A stretch of DNA of 6,356 bases from Pseudomonadota bacterium (GTDB lineage Bacteria > Pseudomonadota > Gammaproteobacteria > Acidiferrobacterales > Acidiferrobacteraceae): NCBI GenBank assembly GCA_021797365.1, contig JAJZZU010000159.1:1-6356 (forward strand), in the 5' to 3' direction. The first letter of the stretch is position 1. Every line of letters begins with the position of its first letter. The position numbers and the translations under genes were made by a program. Shown piece after piece: positions 1 through 6,314 of this stretch. The notes below the pieces were generated by a model that was not told where the DNA came from, made no database searches, and saw only the letters and a list, made by a program, of their open reading frames with translations.

Positions 1-223
1 GACGCGACGCGTCCAGACTGTCGAGGTTCTCCGGGGTCATTTCCGCGTCCTCGACCCGTATTCCATAACGTTCCTCAAGAAAGGCTATGAGCTCGATCAC
101 CCCCGTCGAGTCTATGATTCCGAGATCCAGAAACGAGGCATCATCGGTGAGCGCCGTGTCTTTCAGGCCCATGAGAAAATTCTCCGAAATGTAATCCTTG
201 ACGCAATCCCTTACGCTTGTCAT
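1..223 (-). CDS. Stand-alone acyl carrier protein, C-terminus cut by window edge
   Basis: A small carrier protein that would hold an acyl or aminoacyl group as a thioester on a 4'-phosphopantetheine arm in the cytoplasm. Seventy-four codons are visible from ATG at 223; the frame is still open at base 1. The attachment motif is clear: DLGIIDSTGVIEL at residues 33-45, with Ser39 as the predicted phosphopantetheine site after Asp38. The helix that follows, FLEERYGIRVED (48-59), is typical of carrier-protein helix II and the loop after it, and PENLDSL (65-71) leads towards helix III. Little more than the last helix is missing if length is typical (80-90 residues). The start is supported by GGGAG 8 nt upstream and by a 4-bp ATGA overlap with the ligase stop, which implies translational coupling. 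The ligase next door is the likely loading enzyme. The DSTG rather than DSL motif resembles dedicated carriers (for example DltC-like) more than fatty-acid AcpP. Family is secure; the exact substrate is unknown. Confidence 0.9.
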   Translation of the reverse strand, partial: MTSVRDCVKDYISENFLMGLKDTALTDDASFLDLGIIDSTGVIELIAFLEERYGIRVEDAEMTPENLDSLDASR

Positions 224-1845
224 CGCACGTGCTCCCGCTCTTCCTTAAGAGGTTGTTTTCCCATTGCCACAACTGCGCCCGCCCGATCTCCCGCCTTGGC
301 ACGCGCCGCCGCGGCAAGGCCGGTCTTACGGATCTTCCCGGTATCCGTCTTGGGTAATGCAGACACGATGTGCACGACTTTTGGCACCATGTAACTCTCC
401 AGATACTCATGGCAGTGCCGCACGATATCCCGCTCCGTGACTCGCGCATTAGCGTCGACCGCCACAAAGGCATGGACGGCCTGACCCAGGACCTCGTCAT
501 CCACGCCTATGACCGCTGCTTCGCGGATCGCCGGCATGGCATACAGGACGTTCTCCACCTCCTTTGGACTCACCTTCTCGCCGCGACTCTTTATGATGTC
601 GTCCGATCGCCCCACGAAGTAGAGATAGCCATCCTCGTCCATGTGAAACACGTCCCCCGTGTGCAGAACCCGTTCGCCCGGATAAGGGCCGGGTTTCAAA
701 CGCTGCGCCGTCTCCTCGGGACGCCGCCAATAACCGCGCATGACATGACTGCCGCGCACCACGAGCTCCCCCACGGAACCCGGCGGCAAACGCCGGCCAT
801 CGGCATCGATCAGGTAGACCTCCTGATTGGGCATGCCCCGACCGACACTGGTGGGTCGGCTCTCGAGCTCTTCCGGCGCCAGGTAGGTCACGCGCTTACA
901 CTCGGTCAGGCCGTACATGGAAAAGATGCGGGCCACAGGGAAACGCGCCTTCAGTCGCTTGATATGTCCGGGCGGGAGGCTCGCTGCGGTATTGGTGATC
1001 GTACGCACGGCCCTCCAGTCATAGGCATCCAACATGCCCTCGCGCCCGAGCAGCAGGGAAAATATGGTCGGGACACCTGGGAATACCGTGACCCGCTCCT
1101 GCGCCATAACCTTCACGACCGCCGCCGGAAACGCGAACGACCTCTCCAGGATCACGCAAGCCCCGACCATGAACCCCATCAAGACCTGATAGAGCCCGTA
1201 GTCGAAGGCAAGAGGCAGGCAGCACAAAATGCGATCGGCCGCCGTAAGGCCAAGATAGCCTGACACCGATCGCGCCGCGCTCAGCATGTTGTGATGCGTC
1301 ACCATCACGCCCTTGGGTGCGCCCGTGGAGCCCGATGTATAGATGATCGCGGCGAGATCCTGATCGATCGTGGCCACCGCCGGGCATGGACCGATGGACG
1401 CCGCCTCGTCCAGTATGCGCGCGCCGCGCCTTGTGTCGCGTTCATCGCCGCCATTTACGATCACCACAGGCGGCCGGTAAGTCTCCCAGGCGGTTTCGTA
1501 GACCGGCCGCAGGTGGCCATCGCCTATGAAGGCAGAGGCCTCGGCATCCGCGAGAATGAATCCAAGCTTATCGGACTTTGTAAGCGGATTGACCGGTACC
1601 ATCACCGCGCCCGCCTTCAAGGTCGCATAAAGGGCGACGACCGCCGCCACCGAATTGTCCATGAATACCACGACACGATCGCCACGCGCCACGCCGTCTT
1701 TTGTCAAAGACGCCGCCAGCGCCTCGCTACGTCGGTCGATTTCACGATAACTCACCCGCGTGCCCGCCGATACCAGCGCCTGTGCGTCCGGATTCTCCAC
1801 GGCCCTACTTACAAACGCATCCTGCAGCAGCATCCCTGCTCCCAT
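220..1845 (-). CDS. AMP-forming acyl-CoA/acyl-ACP ligase, exosortase A system-associated type
   Basis: An ANL-superfamily adenylating enzyme that activates a carboxylic acid with ATP and passes it to a thiol, here plausibly the adjacent carrier protein. All core motifs are intact (541-aa numbering): A3 phosphate loop YTSGSTGAPKG at 169-179, A5 YGLTE at 311-315, A7 TGD at 396-398, hinge and A8 region GRSDDIIKSRGEKVSP at 412-427, and A10 PKTDTGKIRK at 498-507 with Lys504 as the adenylation lysine. No carrier or condensation domain is fused, so this is a free-standing ligase. The stretch YGLTECKRVTYL (311-322) is, from memory, characteristic of the exosortase A-associated ligase family (TIGR03098). 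FDYG (214-217) has Asp215 where amino-acid adenylation domains have the FDxS Asp. The first ATG directly abuts the amidotransferase stop (TAAATG) with AGGA only 3 nt away. Met5 at 1833 has GGGAG at 5 nt spacing and gives an equally good N-terminus (MLLQDAF), so the true protein may be 537 aa. It overlaps the carrier-protein gene by 4 bp. Confidence 0.93.
   Translation of the reverse strand: MGAGMLLQDAFVSRAVENPDAQALVSAGTRVSYREIDRRSEALAASLTKDGVARGDRVVVFMDNSVAAVVALYATLKAGAVMVPVNPLTKSDKLGFILADAEASAFIGDGHLRPVYETAWETYRPPVVIVNGGDERDTRRGARILDEAASIGPCPAVATIDQDLAAIIYTSGSTGAPKGVMVTHHNMLSAARSVSGYLGLTAADRILCCLPLAFDYGLYQVLMGFMVGACVILERSFAFPAAVVKVMAQERVTVFPGVPTIFSLLLGREGMLDAYDWRAVRTITNTAASLPPGHIKRLKARFPVARIFSMYGLTECKRVTYLAPEELESRPTSVGRGMPNQEVYLIDADGRRLPPGSVGELVVRGSHVMRGYWRRPEETAQRLKPGPYPGERVLHTGDVFHMDEDGYLYFVGRSDDIIKSRGEKVSPKEVENVLYAMPAIREAAVIGVDDEVLGQAVHAFVAVDANARVTERDIVRHCHEYLESYMVPKVVHIVSALPKTDTGKIRKTGLAAAARAKAGDRAGAVVAMGKQPLKEEREHVR
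232..236 (-). promoter_or_regulatory. Shine-Dalgarno of the acyl carrier protein gene
   Basis: GGGAG on the minus strand, 8 nt before ATG at 223 and inside the last codons of the ligase. It fixes the carrier-protein start at the ATGA overlap. Confidence 0.7.
1839..1843 (-). promoter_or_regulatory. Possible Shine-Dalgarno supporting the Met5 start of the ligase
   Basis: GGGAG on the minus strand, 5 nt before the internal ATG at 1833. It overlaps the first ATG (1845), which itself has only AGGA at 3 nt spacing (1852-1849). This site favours a 537-aa ligase beginning MLLQDAF, but both starts could be used. Confidence 0.45.
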
Positions 1846-3819
1846 TTATCCTGCCAACACATTTGGTAACTCATCCACCATGAGCACCCCGGAGGCGTCA
1901 CGCTCCACGAACTGCTCGTGAAGAAGCATGGTGGAATAAATGCCAACAAAGGCCATGTTGTCGGCGAAGCCTATCGCTTTCCCCTGGCGGCACTTCTCGA
2001 ACAGCTTACCGGCGGCCTCAGCATCGAAGTATCCGACTTCCAGCAGTCGCTTTTTTTCAAAAGCGCGTGCCACGCCTTCATCGGGAATCCCCTTGCGGAA
2101 AAAGCTTGCGCTGTCGGGGGCCCGGTATGGCTGCTTGGGCCGGTCGCAGACGGCATCGGGTATACGGCCGCGCCCCAGGTGCTTTAGGATGTATTTCTCC
2201 TTCAAGCCCAGGAGCTTGTAGCGTGATGGCAGGCGATTGGCGTACTCAATGACCTTGGTATCAAGAAACGGCACGCGCGTCTCGACACTATTGGCGAGCG
2301 CTACCCGGTCCCCTTGCGAGCTAAGAAGATAGCCAGACAACAGCGTACGCGCCTCGATGCATTGGTCGACGCACAGGGCATCCCAGGCCTCGTGATTGGC
2401 TGGCAACAAGGCCCGCCCCTCCTCCACATAGTCAAAATCCATGGCCGCCCTCAGATCGGGATGGAGGAATTGCAGGCTGCGCCGCGTTGTCTGCCACCGC
2501 GGCCAGTGGCCGAAACCCGGATATCCGGCCCGATCGAGCCCCTGCCCGAAGAACTTTTGCGCATAGGCTGAAGACGCCGCCGGATGGGCGCTAAGGTAGG
2601 GATAGAGGCGCGCGAGGAGCGCAGGCCGCATACGCGATTGCGGCACGCGTGCCCAGAAGCGGCGCACGCGCGCCTCGCGAAAGATATCATAACCGGCCAG
2701 CGTCTCATCGGCCCCTTCTCCCGTGAGCACGACCTTGATGCCGGCCTCATGTACATGGCGCGACAACAGCATCATGGGAACGGGCGCCGTGCGCAATATC
2801 GGGCTCTCGGCATGCCATACGGTGCGTGCGAATGCCTGCGCAATATCCCTGGTGGTCACGGTGACCTCGGTGTGACGCGTGCCATGGCGGTCCGCGACCG
2901 CGCGCTGGTAGCCTCCTTCGTCAAACTCCCGATCCGCGAAACGTAGAGAAAAGGTTGGTGGCGGGGCCTCCAGGATCTGCGTCATGTACGCGACGATCAT
3001 GGCGGAGTCTATGCCGCCGCTCACATAAGCGCCGACCGGCACGTCGGAACGTACCTGGCGCGCGACCGCCGCCTGCAGGGTCTCATCCAGACCGGCTAGA
3101 CATTCCTCGAAGCTGCGTCCGTCAGAGGCCGTGCGCCGCGCGAATTCCCAATCCCAGTAGCGATGCTGCCTTTGGCGGCCGTCCGCGTCGAATACCACGA
3201 CACATCCCGGGCGCACGCTCTGCACGCCGGAAAACACGCTACCTGGTTCGGGCACGCCCCAATAGGTAAAGACCCGCGCCACGCCGCCCCAATCGAGTGC
3301 GCGCGGGATATCCGGACAGGCAAATAGCGCCTTTACCTCGGAGGCAAAATACAGGCGCGCGGCCGCACGATGAAAAAAAAGCGGACGTATGCCCACCCGG
3401 TCGCGCGCCAGGACCAACCTTCGGCGCCTGACATCCCAGAGCGCGATGGCGAACTGCCCGTTCAGGTGGCGGGGGAAATCGTCGCCATACTCCTCGTAGA
3501 GATGCACGATGACCTCGGTGTCGCTGTGCGTCGAAAACGCATGCCCGCGCTTTTTGAGGAGCCGCCGCAACTCGATGTAATTGAATATCTCGCCATTGAA
3601 CGTCACCCACACGCCCCGATCCTCGTTTGCCAGCGGCTGGGTACCGCCGGCAATATCGATGATGCTAAGCCGCGCATGTCCGAGACAGCAGTGGCCATCG
3701 ATGTAACACCCCTGGCCGTCCGGACCACGATGGTGGATGCGTCCCACCATGCCGTCCACCTCCGCCGCCGCCGGCGGCTTTCCGCCCGAAAAGGCCACTA
3801 TTCCCGCGATACCGCACAT
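1846..3819 (-). CDS. Asparagine synthase-like glutamine amidotransferase, exosortase A-associated (amidotransferase 1 type)
   Basis: A two-domain class II glutamine-dependent amidotransferase of 657 aa. It would hydrolyse glutamine and use the ammonia to amidate an adenylated carboxylate. N-terminal glutaminase domain: MCGIAG start with Cys2 as the nucleophile, RGPDG at 31-35, NGEIFNY at 75-81 and SDTEV at 99-103. C-terminal synthetase domain: pyrophosphate loop SGGIDS at 267-272, GEGADE at 367-372, RVPFLD at 515-520 and KYILK at 542-546. It is about 100 residues longer than E. coli AsnB, which fits the exosortase A-associated amidotransferases (TIGR03108 group) rather than housekeeping asparagine synthetase. 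ATG at 3819 is chosen because it places Cys at position 2; AGAGGG lies 6 nt upstream. An in-frame TTG at 3834 would bury the catalytic Cys. It starts 11 nt after the ATPase stop, and its stop abuts the ligase. The acceptor is probably a sugar or carrier-bound acid of the exopolysaccharide pathway rather than free aspartate (inference). Free Asn synthesis cannot be excluded. Confidence 0.92.
   Translation of the reverse strand: MCGIAGIVAFSGGKPPAAAEVDGMVGRIHHRGPDGQGCYIDGHCCLGHARLSIIDIAGGTQPLANEDRGVWVTFNGEIFNYIELRRLLKKRGHAFSTHSDTEVIVHLYEEYGDDFPRHLNGQFAIALWDVRRRRLVLARDRVGIRPLFFHRAAARLYFASEVKALFACPDIPRALDWGGVARVFTYWGVPEPGSVFSGVQSVRPGCVVVFDADGRQRQHRYWDWEFARRTASDGRSFEECLAGLDETLQAAVARQVRSDVPVGAYVSGGIDSAMIVAYMTQILEAPPPTFSLRFADREFDEGGYQRAVADRHGTRHTEVTVTTRDIAQAFARTVWHAESPILRTAPVPMMLLSRHVHEAGIKVVLTGEGADETLAGYDIFREARVRRFWARVPQSRMRPALLARLYPYLSAHPAASSAYAQKFFGQGLDRAGYPGFGHWPRWQTTRRSLQFLHPDLRAAMDFDYVEEGRALLPANHEAWDALCVDQCIEARTLLSGYLLSSQGDRVALANSVETRVPFLDTKVIEYANRLPSRYKLLGLKEKYILKHLGRGRIPDAVCDRPKQPYRAPDSASFFRKGIPDEGVARAFEKKRLLEVGYFDAEAAGKLFEKCRQGKAIGFADNMAFVGIYSTMLLHEQFVERDASGVLMVDELPNVLAG
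2034..2056 (-). other. A AAA AAG slippery heptamer followed by a small hairpin inside the amidotransferase gene
   Basis: On the minus strand the zero-frame codons GAA AAA AAG (residues 588-590) contain the A AAA AAG heptamer known from dnaX-type -1 frameshifting. It is followed directly by CGACT, a 6-nt loop and AGTCG, a perfect 5-bp stem (2049-2034). A -1 shift would soon reach a TGA and yield a protein lacking about 57 C-terminal residues. The stem is short and has no spacer from the slip site, so function is doubtful. Confidence 0.2.
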
Positions 3820-3825
3820 ACATCG

Positions 3826-3831
3826 CCCTCT
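3826..3831 (-). promoter_or_regulatory. Shine-Dalgarno of the amidotransferase gene, overlapping the ATPase stop
   Basis: AGAGGG on the minus strand, 6 nt before ATG at 3819. Its first base is the last base of the ATPase TGA stop. It decides in favour of the ATG that puts the catalytic Cys at position 2, and it suggests re-initiation by ribosomes finishing the ATPase gene. Confidence 0.7.
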
Positions 3832-4916
3832 CAAGCGTGGTGGTTGGCCTGAAGCTTCTCCATCTCAGCACTGACCTGCTTCAGGAATTGCTGGATCTGA
3901 TTATCGCTTACCCTAAGCGATATCCGGTTGCGCCGCTGAAGGATGGTCACCACGCTTTTCAACAGCGTCTCTATGCCATCCAGACGCGGCTCCATGGAGG
4001 CCACGGCCTCCGCGAGTTCCTTCAGGTCGCGATCGCGGGTGCCGGGGGCGCCGTCGAAAACCATGGACGGCATTGACCGTGACGCCTGACGCGAACGGGC
4101 ACTAAACGGCTTCCATTGAAGCTCGAGCACCGCGGATTTCACGGTGGCCTCATCAACGCCCGCGCTGTCGTCGGCGAAGGCACAGGTCAGCGCCGTGTCG
4201 CACAGGGTGTTGATGAGCCGCGGTATTCCGCCCGTGTACTCATAAATGGCCGGAATCGCATCACGTGCAAACAGCGCCTCGGGGTTTGCGGCACCGGCTA
4301 TGCGCAGCCTGTGGTAGACATAGTCTGCGGCCTCGGCCTCCGTGAGCGCCGCGATATGAAAACGCAGGCGCACCCGCTGCGTAAGCTGCTCAAGCCCAGG
4401 CGCATCGAGGGTCTCGTTCAGCTCGGGCTGGCCTACCAGGATGACATGGAGGATCTTTTGCTTTTCGGTTTCCAGGCCCGACATCATGCGGATCTCCTCC
4501 AAGACCCGTCTGTTCAAGTTCTGGGCCTCGTCCACGATGAGCACAAGCTGCTTTCTTTTCAGGAAGCTTTCGACAAGAAACGACGACAGCATGTCCATGA
4601 GCTCGACCTTGCCGGCATTGAACGGGTTCAGTCCGAACTCGACGAGCACCGCCTGCAGAAACTGGGTCTCATCCAGCTGCGTCTGAAAGATCTTCGCCAC
4701 GACCACATTGTCGTCGAACTCCGACAAAAGCTTCCTTATGAGCGTCGTTTTCCCGGCCCCCACTTCGCCCGTTATGACAACGAAACCGTCGCGATTGCGG
4801 ATGCTGTAGTCCATATAGGCCTTGGCCCGCGAGTGCGCCGCGCTCATGTACAGGAAATCCGAATCCGGCGTGATCTGGAACGGATGCTCCTTCAGATGAA
4901 AATGATCGAGATACAT
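3831..4916 (-). CDS. ExeA-like AAA ATPase of XrtA/PEP-CTERM polysaccharide loci
   Basis: A 361-aa P-loop ATPase related to the ExeA/GspA secretion ATPases; the XrtA-locus subfamily is TIGR03015. The N-terminus MYLDHFHLKEHPFQITPD (1-18) is the family opening. Walker A is GEVGAGKT at 50-57 with Lys56, Walker B is LVLIVDEAQ at 124-132 with Asp129 and Glu130, a sensor-1 motif VGQPEL lies at 161-166, an Arg-rich QRVRLRF at 180-186, and a sensor-2 type GGIPRLIN at 229-236. The C-terminal part (about 295-356) is charged, helical and likely coiled coil. No membrane segment or peptidoglycan-binding domain is seen, unlike full-length ExeA. Its precise job is unknown; the family is thought to serve export or assembly of the polysaccharide. 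The start is ATG at 4916, 2 nt after the beta-barrel stop and without a visible Shine-Dalgarno, which suggests coupled translation. The reading frame is open 32 codons further upstream, but that extension only duplicates sequence coding for the beta-barrel C-terminus. The gene ends 11 nt before the amidotransferase start. Confidence 0.9.
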   Translation of the reverse strand: MYLDHFHLKEHPFQITPDSDFLYMSAAHSRAKAYMDYSIRNRDGFVVITGEVGAGKTTLIRKLLSEFDDNVVVAKIFQTQLDETQFLQAVLVEFGLNPFNAGKVELMDMLSSFLVESFLKRKQLVLIVDEAQNLNRRVLEEIRMMSGLETEKQKILHVILVGQPELNETLDAPGLEQLTQRVRLRFHIAALTEAEAADYVYHRLRIAGAANPEALFARDAIPAIYEYTGGIPRLINTLCDTALTCAFADDSAGVDEATVKSAVLELQWKPFSARSRQASRSMPSMVFDGAPGTRDRDLKELAEAVASMEPRLDGIETLLKSVVTILQRRNRISLRVSDNQIQQFLKQVSAEMEKLQANHHA

Positions 4917-4918
4917 GG

Positions 4919-6310
4919 CTAATAGAAGATCGCGTTGGTGTAATGAACGAAAGGATCCGTCCGCATGCGATTGGGGTTCGTGAGATACGATATGCCCACG
5001 ATCGCCCGCCACTCGGTATAGGAAAGCACGGAATCCGTGCTTATACCCCGATCGTACATCCCCTCTAGGCTTACGCTCAGATCCGGGGACAGGCGATAGC
5101 GGACACGCATCCCACCACCGTAATCGCGCGTATTGGCGTTGTAGTTGAAATAGTGGACCTTGACGTAGTCGCCGAACACGGAATCTGTCAGCCGGTCGGA
5201 AAAGTCATAGCCGATATTGAACACGCCCCCTTCGAGCTGCTGACTCAGGGTGGCGGTCAAATAGTGGAGATGCTGCCAAAAGGCGGTGACGCGATCGACG
5301 CCATAGGCGCGGCGGTACTCATAACCGAGGTTGGCCATGCGCCCGTAATACAGGCCCCCGCCCACGATCTGAGAGGGATTCGTGGCGATCGGCACGATCA
5401 GGTTCGATGCCGGTGCCTCCAGCAGCGCGTAGCGGCCGGCATCCCCATAGCTGCGATCGGCTGCCGCCGTGAGCCGCGAACGCGGACCCAGGCGGTCGGT
5501 AAGGGCGATACGCGCAAGCGTGCCGCTCAAGACATGGGTCTGTCCGGTCTGCTCAATACGGGTACGCCCCCCTTGGGCGCTGATCCCGACACCGTCAATG
5601 CGCGTATCGATGCCCAAGAACACGTCCTGGCGCCGATAATCCGGATTCACGAGGGTGTTGTTATAGCGCACTATCGACGGAACGTAGTTTATAGACGCCC
5701 TAGTGGTGCGTGAAAACGCATGCACGAAGCGTGTCTCCGCCAACCAGCGATAGTTGCTGGTGGAATAGGTCGGCGGAATGGTCGACGGCTCCTTCTGGTA
5801 ATAGAAGTTGCGGTAACGCAAATTGATCTTGAATGCATCTATTGGGTCGACATACCACGAGAAATTCGGACCCGCCGAGAACGCGTTCGTGTTCTGTAGA
5901 TTCGTCGGCGTCATTACAAACCGCGGATCTATGGGCGCCTGCGTGAAGATGTCGCGTTCCGACAGACTAAACACCTTCGGCAGGACGATGTAGTGAGTAA
6001 GAGAGTTGACGCCGAACAACACATCGTTCCCATAGGTCCCGCGCGTGAATACACGCCCCATCGCCTCCAGATCGAGATGGGTATCGAGCCGCCGGCTGTG
6101 CTTTTGATAGGAAAAGAGCCCGCGGAACACGTTGATGTACTCGTTTTGCCTGTTGGTATTGGATCTGTATATGTTGTTGGTATAAATGCCGTTATAGCCG
6201 AGCCCATACTCGATGTGGGCGGCGTGCGCCTTTATGGACACCGCCATAAGGGCGCACGATCCCATGCCCAGCACCCTTGCGATGTGGGTATATTGTTTGG
6301 ATTTACGCAC
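4919..6310 (-). CDS. Secreted outer-membrane beta-barrel, PEP-CTERM system-associated (TIGR03016-like)
   Basis: A 463-aa predicted outer-membrane protein. The N-terminus is a Sec signal peptide: basic RKSKQ, hydrophobic core about VLGMGSCALMAVSI (13-26), and a probable cut after AHA at 28-30. The mature chain is rich in Tyr, Asn, Arg and alternating hydrophobic/polar stretches typical of transmembrane beta-strands. Examples are INLRYRNFYYQ (162-172), ANLGYEYRRAYG (326-337), GVFNIGYDF (362-370) and VSLEGMYDRG (413-422). It has no cysteine after the signal peptide and ends in an aromatic residue (IFY), as expected for a BAM recognition signal. Family placement rests on its position immediately before the XrtA-type ATPase plus the barrel pattern; I recognise no catalytic motif. 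A role in exopolysaccharide passage across the outer membrane is plausible but inferred. The start is GTG at 6310, 4 nt after an upstream stop; the only Shine-Dalgarno-like triplet is GGA 9 nt before it. ATG at 6265 is an alternative but would remove the basic part of the signal peptide. Confidence 0.82.
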   Translation of the reverse strand: MRKSKQYTHIARVLGMGSCALMAVSIKAHAAHIEYGLGYNGIYTNNIYRSNTNRQNEYINVFRGLFSYQKHSRRLDTHLDLEAMGRVFTRGTYGNDVLFGVNSLTHYIVLPKVFSLSERDIFTQAPIDPRFVMTPTNLQNTNAFSAGPNFSWYVDPIDAFKINLRYRNFYYQKEPSTIPPTYSTSNYRWLAETRFVHAFSRTTRASINYVPSIVRYNNTLVNPDYRRQDVFLGIDTRIDGVGISAQGGRTRIEQTGQTHVLSGTLARIALTDRLGPRSRLTAAADRSYGDAGRYALLEAPASNLIVPIATNPSQIVGGGLYYGRMANLGYEYRRAYGVDRVTAFWQHLHYLTATLSQQLEGGVFNIGYDFSDRLTDSVFGDYVKVHYFNYNANTRDYGGGMRVRYRLSPDLSVSLEGMYDRGISTDSVLSYTEWRAIVGISYLTNPNRMRTDPFVHYTNAIFY

Positions 6311-6314
6311 GCTG

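Noticed and set aside
370..1263. A 297-codon plus-strand open frame opposite the ligase
   Set aside because: It is a His/Arg/Asp-rich antisense shadow with no recognisable domain, lying entirely over an intact conserved ligase; long antisense frames are common in GC-rich DNA.
3820..3834. TTG start giving a 662-residue amidotransferase
   Set aside because: It would place the catalytic Cys at residue 7, whereas these enzymes need it exposed right after the initiator Met; a good Shine-Dalgarno serves ATG 3819.
4116..4922. A 268-codon plus-strand open frame opposite the ATPase
   Set aside because: It has no family motif, and the opposite strand carries the full Walker A/B ATPase; treated as a shadow.
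4917..5012. N-terminal extension of the ATPase by 32 residues
   Set aside because: The extension reads through the end of the barrel gene in another frame, and the family's usual N-terminus begins at MYLDHF (ATG 4916).
5153..5713. A 186-codon plus-strand open frame opposite the beta-barrel
   Set aside because: It has no motif or plausible start signal and overlaps a coherent beta-barrel with signal peptide.
6254..6265. Lipobox (MGSC) in the barrel signal peptide
   Set aside because: Position -3 is Met rather than Leu/Val/Ile, the hydrophobic core continues beyond the Cys, and a good signal peptidase I site (AHA) follows; a lipoprotein is unlikely.
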